NCBI RefSeq assembly: GCF_007280575.1
Contig: NZ_VKJP01000001.1
Location: 1 to 64,000 of the forward strand
Reading direction: 5' to 3'
DNA: 64,000 bases
Source: Streptomyces benahoarensis
GTDB lineage: Bacteria; Actinomycetota; Actinomycetes; Streptomycetales; Streptomycetaceae
Shown here: one piece after another, positions 50,900 through 60,398 of the stretch
Numbering within the stretch: the stretch's first letter is position 1
How the letters are laid out: each line of letters opens with the position of its first letter
Notes under the pieces: generated by a model
What the model was told of the DNA's origin: nothing
Databases searched by the model: none
The model's input: the letters and a program-made list of their open reading frames with translations, nothing else
Translations under genes and position numbers: made by a program

Positions 50900-51919
50900 T
50901 CACTTGGGGACAGGGCCGGTGGCCGCCCGGCGGGTGCGCCACTCGCGTGCACTGATGCCGAACTGGTCACGGAACCAGCGGGAGAAGGCGCTGGGGGCGG
51001 AGAAGCCGAGCAGGCCGGAGATCTCCGTCAGGGAGCGTCGCGGGTTCGCCACCATCTGCTCCGCCAGCCGGGTGCGCATGGCGTTGACGAGCGAGGAGAA
51101 CGTCTCGCCGGACGCGGCCAGATGCCGGTGGACGGTCCTGCGGTCGACACCGAGGCTCCCCGCGACCTGTTCCATCGAGCAGCGTCCGGTCGGCAGCAGG
51201 ACCTCGATCAGCTCACGCACCCGGTCCAGCTCGGTGGTCTCCGAGGCCACCGCGATGGAATCGAAATACTGGCGGGCGTAGCCACGCAAGAGGGGATCCG
51301 ACATCGAATTGGGGGTGTCGAGATCGGTGGCGTAGAAAACAAGGCCGTTGAATTCCCGGTCGAATTCCACCACTGGCCCGAAGTGGCGACGGTGCGCTGC
51401 GATGTCGTGAGGGGCTCCGTGGGTGAAACACACGGACACCGGCCGCCAGCGGGCACCGAGGAAGACCCGCAGAAAGCCATGGAAGGCACCCACGGCCAGC
51501 TCGACGGCCTGCCGTGCCTGGCGTACCTCACCCAGCTCCAGGCTCACCTTGACGGTGGCGAGTCCGTTCGTCTCGGTGAGCCGGCTGCGCAGCATCTCGT
51601 TGTACATGCGCTCGTGGCGGACCAGGAGCCGGATGACGCTGCGGACATCGGGTTCTTCACGCAGGACGAGGCTGATGGGCCCGAGATTCGAGAAGCGGCG
51701 ACGCTCCGCGAGAAGCAAGCCGAACTCCTCTCGGCGGGCGGCCACAGCGGAGAGTTCGAGGAGCTCGGTGACGGCGACGCCGGAGATCCATCGGTCCTGG
51801 ACGGCAAGCCCGACCGGATCGAGGCCCACCCGCTTCATCAGGGTGCGCGGATCGATACCGAGGGACTGGCTGAGCTCTATGTAGCTGTTCAGTGCTGCGT
51901 TGCGGACCAGTGGCTTCAT
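50900..51919 (-). CDS. AraC-family regulator (arabinose-binding-like N-terminus)
   Basis: 339 aa. N-terminal Arabinose_bd-type domain (ALNSYIELSQSLGIDPRTLMKRVGL and VRLLVRHERMYNEML-like region) and C-terminal AraC HTH pair: MEQVAGSLGVDRRTVHRHLAASGETFSSLVN and ISGLLGFSAPSAFSRWFRDQFG in family register. It is placed immediately upstream of the BKACE operon on the same strand and divergent from an acyl-CoA ligase. ATG 51919 was chosen for GGAG seven bases upstream; ATG 51958 is an alternative. Probably activates the flanking catabolic genes. Confidence 0.88.
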   Translation of the reverse strand: MKPLVRNAALNSYIELSQSLGIDPRTLMKRVGLDPVGLAVQDRWISGVAVTELLELSAVAARREEFGLLLAERRRFSNLGPISLVLREEPDVRSVIRLLVRHERMYNEMLRSRLTETNGLATVKVSLELGEVRQARQAVELAVGAFHGFLRVFLGARWRPVSVCFTHGAPHDIAAHRRHFGPVVEFDREFNGLVFYATDLDTPNSMSDPLLRGYARQYFDSIAVASETTELDRVRELIEVLLPTGRCSMEQVAGSLGVDRRTVHRHLAASGETFSSLVNAMRTRLAEQMVANPRRSLTEISGLLGFSAPSAFSRWFRDQFGISAREWRTRRAATGPVPK

Positions 51920-52238
51920 CGGGGCGCTCCAGGGCTCTGTCCCAAATTGATAAGCCATTCGTCCCGTCAGGTCAAGCGATGCGTCAGGCCGTGACCTAGC
52001 GTGGCACCACCGCGGAGCCCTCACGGAATTCCAGCACAAAACACCTTGGCAAAGCCTCAGCATTTCGCAAAGCCCTCACCACCGGCTCGAATTCATGGAT
52101 GGATGCAGGATTCCACCCCGGGTGTCACGGAATGCGCCGATGAAGAGAGGAGAAGCGTGGTGCGCGGGCCATCGGCAGCGTTTCCCCCTGGGGCCTGCCA
52201 TGCGACGGGCCTGAGGCCCCCGACAACGAGGAAGCCAC
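51920..52238. other. Divergent promoter region
   Basis: About 320 bases between the AraC gene and the acyl-CoA ligase gene. No coding homology and no long dyad was found by eye. It must hold both promoters. Confidence 0.5.
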
Positions 52239-53741
52239 ATGACCGACCTGTTCGCACTCCTGGCCCGAGCCGTCCGGTCCCACGCCGACCGGACGGCCGT
52301 GCGGCAAGGTGGTGCCCAGCTCACGTACGCCCAACTCGACGACATGACCGCCCGGTTCGCCGCGCTCCTGCGCGCCGAAGGGCTGCGAGCGGGCGACCGC
52401 GTGGCGGTGGCCCTGCCCAACGTCATCCACTTCCCCGTCGTGTACTACGGCATCCTGCGCGCCGGTGGCGTGGTGGTCTCGATGAATCCGCTGCTGAAGT
52501 GCGGCGAAATGACCTTCGTGCTCCGTGACTGCGGTGCCCGTCTGGTGGTTGCCTCCCCCTCCTGCTCGGACGAGGCCGCACCGGCGGCGGCGCAGGTCGG
52601 TGCGGAGTGCCTGGTCACGGATCCGGTGGTGTTCACCGCGATGCTGCACGCGGCTCCGCCGATGACCGGAGCGGCCTGCGGCACCGACGACGACACCGCG
52701 GTGATCCTGTACACGTCCGGCACCACGGGGACTCCGAAAGGTGCGGAGCTGACGCATCGCAACCTCGTGAGCAATGCGCTGACAACGGCGCAGACGCTGC
52801 TGCGCGTGGGGCCTGACGACGTCCTCTTCGGCGGCCTCCCCTTGTTCCACGCGTTCGGACAGACCTGTGCCCTCAACACCGCGGTCGCGGCGGGCTCCTG
52901 CCTGACCTTGCTGCCCCGCTTCGACGCGGCCGAAGCTCTGGAGACACTGCACCGGGACCAGGTGACCGTCTTCCTGGGGGTGCCCACGATGTACAACGCG
53001 CTCCTCCAGAACGGAATCGGGCAGCCCCTGCCGCGGCTGCGCCTGGCGGTCTCGGGCGGCGCCTCGCTGCCCGTCGAGTTGTTGCACGCCGCCGAGCGGG
53101 AACTGGGCGTCACCGTGCTGGAGGGCTACGGCCTCTCGGAAACGTCCCCGGTGGCCTGCTTCAACCCGCCGGACCGGCCCCGCAAGGCCGGCTCCATCGG
53201 GCTTCCCGTTCGCGGGGTCGAGCTGCGGCTCGTCGCGGACGACGATTCGCCGGTCGGCCCCGGCGAGGTCGGCGAATTGGCGATCCGGGGCACGAACGTC
53301 ATGAAGGGATACTGGAACCGGCCTGACGCCACCGCACACGCCTTGCGTGACGGGTGGTTCCACAGCGGCGATCTCGCTCGTGTCGACGAGGACGGCTACT
53401 ACTTCGTCGTCGACCGCAAGAAGGACCTCGTCATCCGCGGCGGTTATAACGTGTATCCGCGCGAGATCGAGGAGATTCTGTACCAGCACCCGGACGTCAC
53501 GGAGGCCGCAGTGGTCGGTGTTCCCGACCCCGCGCACGGTGAGGAGATCGCCGCCGTGCTGGTTCTCCGGCCCGGCGCCCGCACGACCCCGGACGAACTG
53601 CGCGACTACGTCAGGCAGCAGGTGGCGGCCTACAAGTACCCGCGGATCGTGCAGTTCGTCGCCGCATTGCCCAAGGGAGCGACCGGCAAGATCCTCAAGC
53701 GGGACATCGTGGTCGCTCCGCCGAAGCCCCTGGACACCTGA
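52239..53741 (+). CDS. Long-chain acyl-CoA ligase (FadD-like)
   Basis: 500 aa, ANL superfamily. LYTSGTTGTPKGAELTH at about residue 160, GYGLSETSPV, GWFHSGDLARVDEDGYY and DRKKDLVIRGGYNVYPREIEE are present, and the catalytic Lys is in ATGKILKRD. It activates a fatty or aryl acid with CoA. ATG 52239 follows GAGGAAG. Divergent from the AraC gene, possibly in the same regulon as the BKACE operon. Confidence 0.9.
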   Translation: MTDLFALLARAVRSHADRTAVRQGGAQLTYAQLDDMTARFAALLRAEGLRAGDRVAVALPNVIHFPVVYYGILRAGGVVVSMNPLLKCGEMTFVLRDCGARLVVASPSCSDEAAPAAAQVGAECLVTDPVVFTAMLHAAPPMTGAACGTDDDTAVILYTSGTTGTPKGAELTHRNLVSNALTTAQTLLRVGPDDVLFGGLPLFHAFGQTCALNTAVAAGSCLTLLPRFDAAEALETLHRDQVTVFLGVPTMYNALLQNGIGQPLPRLRLAVSGGASLPVELLHAAERELGVTVLEGYGLSETSPVACFNPPDRPRKAGSIGLPVRGVELRLVADDDSPVGPGEVGELAIRGTNVMKGYWNRPDATAHALRDGWFHSGDLARVDEDGYYFVVDRKKDLVIRGGYNVYPREIEEILYQHPDVTEAAVVGVPDPAHGEEIAAVLVLRPGARTTPDELRDYVRQQVAAYKYPRIVQFVAALPKGATGKILKRDIVVAPPKPLDT

Positions 53742-54143
53742 CTGTCACGGCCGGTGCCGCCGAGGACTTCTACGGCACTCGCTCGGCGCGGGAGGTCCGA
53801 TCGCCCGCGCCGCCTCTTCGCAACGGTGGAGGTGCACAGGGTGTCCAGCCCCCCGGTTCGATCCCGGACGCCACGGCCGCTCGTGCCTCTCGGTCGGTGA
53901 GGAGCGGCAGGCGCTCGCCGTCGGGGACGGAGACGTCGTCCATGAGGTCCGGCATCCGCGTGTCCAGGTCGTCCATGCCCAGGCAACGGCGGCCCCGGGC
54001 CGCCGCGTCACGGCCTCCCGTCTCGCGGTCGTCCGCGGGACGTGAGTGAGACGTTTCCAGAACGTCAGGGGCCCCGGCAAAAGTGGTGTCCACACCGCGG
54101 GAACGGCGCAGAGACGTCCCGCACGAAACGCAGGGGACCGATC
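53742..54143. other. Intergenic region without a supported gene
   Basis: About 400 bases. The minus-strand frame 53770-53976 is open and starts MDDLDTRMPDL, but I recognise no family and see no ribosome-binding site. It must carry the promoter of the DUF4232 gene. Confidence 0.4.
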
Positions 54144-54821
54144 ATGCGTACTTCCCGGATTCGTACCGTCACCCTGACCGCCGTCACTGCCGCACTGGCA
54201 CTGGGCCTGACCGCCTGCGGCGGCGCGGACAACGGCACCAAGAGCGACGCCGCCGCCCCGCAGAGCCGGTCCGCGTCCGGCCAGGACGCCAAGGGCAGCT
54301 CGGCGCAGGCCAACAGTGGCAAGGACGCCAAGGGGCAGACGGAGTCGGCATCGGCGTCGGGCGGCCAGGGCGCCTCCGCGGGCAACGGCGGAACCACCAC
54401 GGCGGACGGCCAGTGCGTCGGCGACGAGCTGATGGTCACCGCGGAGCACCGCTTCGCCGGTCAGCAGGGTGACCACCTGCTGATCACCGCGGTGAACAAG
54501 GGCTCCAAGCCGTGCTGGGTCACCTCGTACCCGTCCGTCAAGCTCAACGACGAGGGCGCCGCGCTGCCGCTCTCGAAGAAGGCGGAGGGCGGCGACCGGC
54601 AGATCACGCTCCAGCCCGAGGGCAAGGTCTACAGCGCGGTCAACCTCTTCGACTACGGCTCGAACAACCAGAGCGGCACCTCGTTCTCCATGGCACTGCG
54701 CGACCAGAACGGCCACGAGCAGCCCGCGTACTCCGTCGACGTCAAGGGCGAGAAGCCGCAGTTCACCTGGAACGAGGCCGACGTCCTGAACTGGAACACC
54801 AAGAAGCCCTACGACTTCTGA
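54144..54821 (+). CDS. DUF4232-type lipoprotein
   Basis: 225 aa. Lipoprotein signal: RTSRIR then TVTLTAVTAALALGL with lipobox LTAC. A low-complexity Ser/Ala/Gly/Lys linker of about 65 residues leads to a beta-rich DUF4232 domain (QCVGDELMVTAEHR near the start; GSKPCWVTSYPSVKLND; EADVLNWN at the end). It would be anchored outside the membrane; function unknown. ATG 54144 has AGGGGA upstream. Monocistronic, ending near a strong hairpin. Confidence 0.87.
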   Translation: MRTSRIRTVTLTAVTAALALGLTACGGADNGTKSDAAAPQSRSASGQDAKGSSAQANSGKDAKGQTESASASGGQGASAGNGGTTTADGQCVGDELMVTAEHRFAGQQGDHLLITAVNKGSKPCWVTSYPSVKLNDEGAALPLSKKAEGGDRQITLQPEGKVYSAVNLFDYGSNNQSGTSFSMALRDQNGHEQPAYSVDVKGEKPQFTWNEADVLNWNTKKPYDF

Positions 54822-54985
54822 CCGTGCCGGGGCGACCTGGCAGCGACGCTCGGCACGGCGGCGTCGAGCGAGGCGCGGCGCCCGGGCGACGGCCCCCCCG
54901 ACCGGCCGGAGACGCACGTGGTCCGTCCACCGCCCCGACCGCTTGGAGGCCGTGGCCGCCGAGCTCAACAGCCGCGCACGCAAAA

Positions 54986-55012
54986 CGCTCGGCTGGGAAA
55001 CCCAGCCGAGCG
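54986..55012. terminator. Bidirectional terminator hairpin
   Basis: CGCTCGGCTGGG and CCCAGCCGAGCG form a perfect 12-bp stem (54986-54997 with 55001-55012) closed by AAA. It separates the DUF4232 gene from the convergent NRPS-cluster genes. Confidence 0.8.
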
Positions 55013-55076
55013 CCTGCACAATACAAGGCAGGGTCCGTTCGGCAGCCGGCCATGCCTCGTCCCTACTGAGGTGCCG

Positions 55077-55664
55077 TCAGGCGGTGGCCGAAATGAGGTG
55101 GGCTTGTCGCATCCTGGCGAACTCCACCATCTGCTGAGCCATGAGCGTCAGCTGGTCCTGGACATGGGTGTCGTCACACTGTCCGTCGTGGCCGAACATC
55201 GTCGTCCTGCTGCTGACCGCCACGCCGATCGGCGTGGGCCATCCACGCAGGGCGTGCGTGATGTCGCGAAGCGTGGCCAGAGTGGAGACGGCGCCCTGCC
55301 AGCCCTGGCCGACGGCTATGCAGCCCACGGCCCTTCCGCTGAGGTACGGGCGGCTGTCCTCGCGTAGCTCCTCCAGGTGGTCGAGAGCGTTTTTGACCAG
55401 ACCGGAGACGGTCCCGTGATAGGCGGGGCTCGCGACCACCACGGCGTCGGAATCCGCAACCTCGCGGATCAGCGTGGTGGCATGCTGGTGGATCACCTCC
55501 GTCCGGGCGGTGTACAGCGGCATGGTGAGCTCCGCACCGTTGATCAGTCGAACATCCGCCCTCAGGTCTTTCGCCGCGTTCAGGCAGACCTGGAGGGCAC
55601 GTTCCACTGTCGATCCTGGACCGGACGAGCCACCGATTCCCACGATCTTGATTCCTGGTTGCAC
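55077..55664 (-). CDS. NADPH-dependent FMN reductase-like flavoprotein
   Basis: 195-aa flavodoxin-fold protein. KIVGIGGSSGPGSTVERAL at the start is the FMN-phosphate loop, and ASPAYHGTVSGLVKNALDHLE is the second conserved block. It may supply reduced flavin to an oxygenase or reduce a substrate directly. GTG 55664 follows GAAGGA; the frame runs further upstream without homology. It is the last visible gene at the left edge of the NRPS cluster and 103 bp after the decarboxylase beta subunit. Confidence 0.87.
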   Translation of the reverse strand: MQPGIKIVGIGGSSGPGSTVERALQVCLNAAKDLRADVRLINGAELTMPLYTARTEVIHQHATTLIREVADSDAVVVASPAYHGTVSGLVKNALDHLEELREDSRPYLSGRAVGCIAVGQGWQGAVSTLATLRDITHALRGWPTPIGVAVSSRTTMFGHDGQCDDTHVQDQLTLMAQQMVEFARMRQAHLISATA

Positions 55665-55767
55665 GCGACATCCTTCGGCGTGATCAATGAGCCGACCCGG
55701 GCGGTCGGCGGCGCGTGGGGACCGGCCACCGCGCGGCGCAGGCCTCCTCTTCCACGAAGCGATCGGG

Positions 55768-56337
55768 TCAGGTCTGCGGCTGCAGGAATTCCGAGAACCG
55801 GGCGGTGATCCCCTCAAGGTGGTCGGTGACCCGCGGCGGAGGCGGCGTGGTGTCAGCCGTCACCAGGCAGTGGACGAATACAGGCGCGCCCAGGTTCTCC
55901 AGCTCGCTCCGGAGCGTCTTCTCCAGGCCCTCCTCGGAGTCCACGGTGTGGGTCCGGGAGAACCCGCACGCGCGCGCCCAGGCAGGCAGGTCCACGGAAC
56001 GGCCGGGGGAACACTGCCCGCCGGTCGAGTCGTAGACCCCGTCGTCGAGGACCAGCTGGATCAGCGGCAGGTCCTGCCGCGCGCCCGCCATGATCAGCCC
56101 GACGGGATTCATCAGGAGGCTCCCGTCGCCGTCCACCACCAGGGTGGTCCGGCCGGAGGACAAGGCGATACCGGTGCCGAGCGACAGGGCCAGCCCCATG
56201 GATCCCGTCATGTAGAAGTGGTTCCGCTGCGCGGAAACGGCGCCGATGCGGGAGATGAACCCGGTGGTGAACACCGTCGGCAGGCCGGGGGCCGTGGCGA
56301 GCGCGACCGCGACGGCCGCTGTCTTGGTCATGGTCAT
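55768..56337 (-). CDS. Phosphonopyruvate/sulfopyruvate decarboxylase, TPP-binding (beta) subunit
   Basis: 189 aa. The thiamine-diphosphate motif is DGDGSLLMNPVGLI (GDG...N) near residue 70, preceded by HFYMTGSMGLALSLGTGIAL, as in the C-terminal half of phosphonopyruvate decarboxylases and in the ComE-type beta subunit of sulfopyruvate decarboxylase. It pairs with the alpha-subunit gene 4 bp upstream. Decarboxylation would yield a phosphono- or sulfo-acetaldehyde; other 2-oxo acids are possible. Starts ATG 56337 or 56331. Confidence 0.87.
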   Translation of the reverse strand: MTMTKTAAVAVALATAPGLPTVFTTGFISRIGAVSAQRNHFYMTGSMGLALSLGTGIALSSGRTTLVVDGDGSLLMNPVGLIMAGARQDLPLIQLVLDDGVYDSTGGQCSPGRSVDLPAWARACGFSRTHTVDSEEGLEKTLRSELENLGAPVFVHCLVTADTTPPPPRVTDHLEGITARFSEFLQPQT

Positions 56338-56341
56338 GGTG

Positions 56342-56866
56342 CTATGCCTTCCAGGCGAACTCGTCCGGCCGGATGAGGAATGCGAAGGGCTGGCGCTTCT
56401 CCTTCACCACGCTGCCAGCCAGCTCCATCTGCCGGGCCGCGCCCTCGCCGGTCAGATACTCGTAGTCGATGCCGAGGCCCTCCAGGACGGGCTCGGTGAG
56501 CCGCCCCATCGGGAGGTTCTCGGTGGTGGTGTCCGGGGGTGTCCCGCGCATGCTGACCACCAGCAACATGGGGATCCGGTACGGCACGACCAGCGAGGCA
56601 AGCGCGTTGACCGACTGTCCGAAGCCGGAGTTCTGCATCAGCACAACTGGGGCGGCGCCCGCCAGACTCGCTCCGGCGGCGACGCCGACGGCATTGTCCT
56701 CGCGCGCCACGACATGGTAGTCGGCGCCTGTCTCCAGCAGGGACAGCAAGGGTGCCAGGACGCCACAGGGAGTACCGAAAAACGGGCCGAAGCCGTTCGC
56801 GGTCAGTCCCTCGTACACGGCGGACTCCGAACTGGTCGGGCGCTCTGTCCCGGTCTCGTGTGGCAT
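56342..56866 (-). CDS. Phosphonopyruvate/sulfopyruvate decarboxylase, PYR (alpha) subunit
   Basis: 174 aa. Contains the thiamine-activating Glu in AREDNAVGVAAGASLAG and the block QNSGFGQSVNALASLVVPY, typical of the N-terminal PYR domain of phosphonopyruvate/sulfopyruvate decarboxylases. Most phosphonopyruvate decarboxylases are single proteins, while the split form recalls ComDE. ATG 56866 has GAAGGAGAG upstream and is preferred over ATG 56890, whose first codons contain that ribosome-binding site. Confidence 0.87.
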   Translation of the reverse strand: MPHETGTERPTSSESAVYEGLTANGFGPFFGTPCGVLAPLLSLLETGADYHVVAREDNAVGVAAGASLAGAAPVVLMQNSGFGQSVNALASLVVPYRIPMLLVVSMRGTPPDTTTENLPMGRLTEPVLEGLGIDYEYLTGEGAARQMELAGSVVKEKRQPFAFLIRPDEFAWKA

Positions 56867-56893
56867 GTCTCTCTCCTTCGGACTAGTCATGTA

Positions 56894-58525
56894 TCAGTCA
56901 CCCCCGAGCCGCCGGGCTTCGTCCAAGTGATCGCGGGAGCCGAGGACCTCCCAACGTTGCAGGGCCAGCGGGACGTTTCCCTCCCGCCACAGGCGGTCGT
57001 GGAAGGCGGAGAGGCTGAAGGCAGCCCCCTCCCGCTGGGCGTAGGCGGTCAGCAGATCGAGTACCTGGGCCTTGCCCGCCAGGTAGCTCAGGCCCAGCCC
57101 GGGGCGGCTGGCGTAGAAGGCGGTCTCCTCCCACGCCGTCCGACGGTCCATCGGGACCAGCTCGGCCAGCTGGCTGGTCGCCTCATCGAGCGTCAGCTCC
57201 CCCAGGGCGAGGCCCAGATCGATCCCCACCCGCAGCGCGCGCAACCGCATCGCGTTCACGACGAACCGTTTACTGGCCGGAGCGTCGTCGAACAGGCCGG
57301 CGGTCAGGGCGATCTCCTCCGTGTGGAAGGCGACACCCTCGTTGGCGGCTGAGTCGTAGTAGCGACGACGCACCGGATTCACATGCCGCGCGGACAGGGC
57401 AAGCTGCCAGGCATGGACTCCTTCATGGACGATGCCCACGCGCGGGTCCCGGGCCTCGGCCAGCTGGAAGTACGGCAGATCCGGCCGAGGCTCGGGGATG
57501 TAGCGAAGCGCATCCTCGTCCCACCCCGCCTGCACAGCGGTGTAGTGCTGTACGCCGAGCCAGGTCAACGGCTCCAGGTGGGCCGGCACCGGGGCGTTGC
57601 GGTAGTGCCGGAGGTCGTCGGGCAGGTTGACGATGCCCTCCTTCCTCAGGAACCCCCGGACGTCCTGCTCATCCGCCCGTTGTCGGCTGATCTGTTCAGA
57701 GGTGTCAGCAAGCAGTGGCGGAGCGGCTGGCTCCCCATGGCGGTACAGGACAAGCTCGGCTGTCGTTGCTCGGGCGTACTCCCGGCGGCCCAGTTCGCGC
57801 AGCTGGTCCACCGAGTAGGGGAGCAACGCGACATGGTGCAGGAAGTAGCGGAACGCCTCGCGGCCCGGGCTGAATGCCTCGGTGAAGGTCGGCAGCATCG
57901 CCCGCAGCCACTGCCGGTAGTCGACCAAGCCTCGCTGCGCAGCCGTCGTGGCGGCGTCCAGCTCCGCCGCCACCGCCGTCGGCAACGACCGGGCGAGGGC
58001 TCCAATTCCCGCTCCCAGTGCCTCGTCGGCGGTGTCGAGCAGCCGCAGGGCGTACTCGGCGAGTGGTGCGGCGGCGCGACCAGCCAGGTTGAGCCTGCCC
58101 TGGGCGAAGATCTCCGGCACTCGGGCCAGCAGGTCCGCCACCACCCTCGCCTGCCCATCGGCGGCGGGCCGCAACAGGTGGTGATAGACCGGCAGCAGGG
58201 CCTGGTCGAGGTAGAAGACCGCGTTGCGCTGCCAGTCCCGCAGAAGGTGCAACTCCCAGTGGACGCGGGCCAGCGCCGAGCCGATCAGCTCGGCGTCCAC
58301 CTGCAGTGGTACGGGCTCGGCCGACAGGTCGAGGCTGCCAAGGCGGCGGGTGAACCCGGACAGGACCCTGCTCCGCTCGGCGACCGAATCCGGCGACCAG
58401 TTCGGCAGCCAGCCGTCCGGGCGCTCGACGCGGTTGAGGTCGTCGTAGCAGTCGGGCTGGGTGGCTTCGCGCCATGTCCAGAACTCCTCCGCCAGTACGC
58501 GGAGAGCGTTCGCTGCGCTGCTCAT
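56894..58525 (-). CDS. DUF885-family zinc metalloprotein
   Basis: 543 aa. A zincin HEGVH motif lies at 367-371 (IVHEGVHAWQLALS), with a likely third ligand in NEGVAFHTEE about 28 residues later. DUF885 proteins resemble metallocarboxypeptidases and are mostly helical. In a peptide cluster it could trim a precursor or the product. The start is GTG 58528 or ATG 58525 (GGGGAGACC upstream); the ATG is used here. Usual family length, no signal peptide. Confidence 0.85.
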   Translation of the reverse strand: MSSAANALRVLAEEFWTWREATQPDCYDDLNRVERPDGWLPNWSPDSVAERSRVLSGFTRRLGSLDLSAEPVPLQVDAELIGSALARVHWELHLLRDWQRNAVFYLDQALLPVYHHLLRPAADGQARVVADLLARVPEIFAQGRLNLAGRAAAPLAEYALRLLDTADEALGAGIGALARSLPTAVAAELDAATTAAQRGLVDYRQWLRAMLPTFTEAFSPGREAFRYFLHHVALLPYSVDQLRELGRREYARATTAELVLYRHGEPAAPPLLADTSEQISRQRADEQDVRGFLRKEGIVNLPDDLRHYRNAPVPAHLEPLTWLGVQHYTAVQAGWDEDALRYIPEPRPDLPYFQLAEARDPRVGIVHEGVHAWQLALSARHVNPVRRRYYDSAANEGVAFHTEEIALTAGLFDDAPASKRFVVNAMRLRALRVGIDLGLALGELTLDEATSQLAELVPMDRRTAWEETAFYASRPGLGLSYLAGKAQVLDLLTAYAQREGAAFSLSAFHDRLWREGNVPLALQRWEVLGSRDHLDEARRLGGD

Positions 58526-58547
58526 CACTGGTCTCCCCGGTTGCCGG

Positions 58548-60368
58548 TCAGGATGTAAGCGATACGTTGTAGGTGCGCATCCAGCGGTCGACCTCGATGA
58601 GCGGCAACAGCAGGTGCAGATTGTCCGCCATCGTCATCATCTGGGTCCGGCCCAAGGCGAGTTCGCGCACCTTGGGCAGGTCCAGCAGCCCGGCCAGCGG
58701 GGAGGAGCCGTCGTCGAGCACACGGTCCAGCGCGACGCGCACTGCCTTGGCGTGAGCCGGCGAGAAGGTGGCGGGGAAGGCGCTCTTGCGCCGCAGTAGC
58801 ACTTCCTGAGGGAGCAGGTCGGCGACTGCGGCGCGCAGCAGGCTCTTCTCCCGCCCGTCGGCGACCTTCATCTTCCACGGCACATTCCACACGTACTCCA
58901 GCAGCGTGTGGTCGCAGAACGGGACCCGCACCTCCAGACCGAGCGCCATGCTCATCCGGTCCTTGCGGTCCAGAAGGTACAGCAGCGGGCCCTGAAGGCT
59001 CAGATAGAGGACCTCACGCATCCGGGCCTGAAGACCGGACTCACCGGTCAGCCGCGGCACCCGGGCCCGCATCGTGGCGTATCGGTCGCGCTCGTCGTCC
59101 GCGGGGCGTATCCGGGCCCGGACGTCCGGGGCGAGGCAGTCGGTCAGCCGGGGCGCGTTACCGAGCCAGGGGAAGGTGTCGCCCCACACGGTGGCCTGGT
59201 CGAAGAACCAGGGATAGCCGCCGAAGACCTCGTCGGCGGCCTCGCCGGAGAGCGCGACCGTGGACTGCTCCCGGATCGCCTGGAACAGCAGGTACATGGA
59301 AGCGTCGAACTGACCAAGGCTGGGCAGATCGCGAGCGGCCAGCGCGGCGGGCACGACCCCGGTCAGCGCTTCCGGGTCCAGGGTGATCGAGGTGTGGTCG
59401 ACGCCGATGTGCGCGGCGGCGGCCAGCGCGAAGGGGGCGTCCTGCTCCGGGCGCAGGGCCGTGGGGCGGAAGTCGTGGTCGGCGCCGTCGAAGTCGACCG
59501 AGAAGGACCGTAAACCCGGCGCGTGGTGCCTGGCCCCCAGTGCGGTGACCGCAGAGGAGTCCAAGCCGCCGGAGAGCAGGGTGCACAGCGGCACGTCCGC
59601 CACCAGTTGGTGGGCGACGGTGTCTTCCAGGATCTCCCGGACCCGGTGCACGGTGGTGTCCTGGTCCTCGTGATGTTCCTGGCTGACCAGTCGCCAGTAG
59701 GGCGTCTCGTGCGCCCCGGAGCGGTCCGCCCGGATCAGGTGCCCGGGCTGCACCTGGCGCAGGTCGGTGTAGGGGGTCTCCCAGGGCATGGCGAGCCTGG
59801 GGTTGAAGAGGATGGGGAGCTTGTCCTCGCTGGTGCGCGCGGTGAACAGCGGATTGGCGAGGATTGCTTTGGGCTCGGAGGCGAACAGCACACCCCCGTG
59901 GTAGGCGTAGTAGTAGAGCGGTTTGACGCCCAGCCGGTCGCGGACCAGGAGCAGTTCCTCCCGGGCGGTGTCCCAGATCGCGAAGGCGAACATGCCGGTC
60001 AGCCGGTCGACGAAGCCTGCCCCCCACTCCAAGTAGGCGTGCAGGATCACCTCGGTGTCGGAGGCCGTGGTGAATCGGTGGTTCCGGGCGAGCAGTTGAG
60101 CCCGAAGCTCGCGGTAGTTGTACAGCTCGCCGCTGTACGTCAGCACCACTGGGGCCTCGCTGCCGCGCCGGTGTGCCGTCATGGGCTGCTTGCCACCCTC
60201 AAGATCGACGATGGCGAGGCGCCGGTGGCCGAGGCCCGCGTGCGGTGCGAGCCATATGCCGTCGGCATCGGGGCCGCGCCGGTGCAGGGTTCCGGTCATG
60301 GCCTCCAACATCGGGCGTTCGGTGGTGAGATCCCGGGTGAAGTCGATCCAACCGGCAATGCCGCACAT
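58548..60368 (-). CDS. asnB: Asparagine synthetase (glutamine-hydrolysing)
   Basis: 606 aa. The N-terminal glutaminase domain starts MCGIAGW, so Cys2 is present after Met removal, with RRGPDADG and YNYRELR. The synthetase domain has the PPi-loop LLSGGLDSSAVTAL and GEAADEVFGGYPW. Unlike the lasso cyclase at 12462 it is a complete class-II amidotransferase. Within the NRPS cluster it may amidate a carboxylate of the product or supply Asn-like building blocks. ATG 60368 lies 30 bp after the acyltransferase stop. Confidence 0.92.
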   Translation of the reverse strand: MCGIAGWIDFTRDLTTERPMLEAMTGTLHRRGPDADGIWLAPHAGLGHRRLAIVDLEGGKQPMTAHRRGSEAPVVLTYSGELYNYRELRAQLLARNHRFTTASDTEVILHAYLEWGAGFVDRLTGMFAFAIWDTAREELLLVRDRLGVKPLYYYAYHGGVLFASEPKAILANPLFTARTSEDKLPILFNPRLAMPWETPYTDLRQVQPGHLIRADRSGAHETPYWRLVSQEHHEDQDTTVHRVREILEDTVAHQLVADVPLCTLLSGGLDSSAVTALGARHHAPGLRSFSVDFDGADHDFRPTALRPEQDAPFALAAAAHIGVDHTSITLDPEALTGVVPAALAARDLPSLGQFDASMYLLFQAIREQSTVALSGEAADEVFGGYPWFFDQATVWGDTFPWLGNAPRLTDCLAPDVRARIRPADDERDRYATMRARVPRLTGESGLQARMREVLYLSLQGPLLYLLDRKDRMSMALGLEVRVPFCDHTLLEYVWNVPWKMKVADGREKSLLRAAVADLLPQEVLLRRKSAFPATFSPAHAKAVRVALDRVLDDGSSPLAGLLDLPKVRELALGRTQMMTMADNLHLLLPLIEVDRWMRTYNVSLTS

Positions 60369-60398
60369 CGTGGCTCCTTGAGGGATGGCGTGGACGAG

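Noticed and set aside
53770-53976. Minus-strand frame starting MDDLDTRMPDL
   Set aside because: No family, no ribosome-binding site, and Pro/Arg-rich tail; not enough to call a gene.
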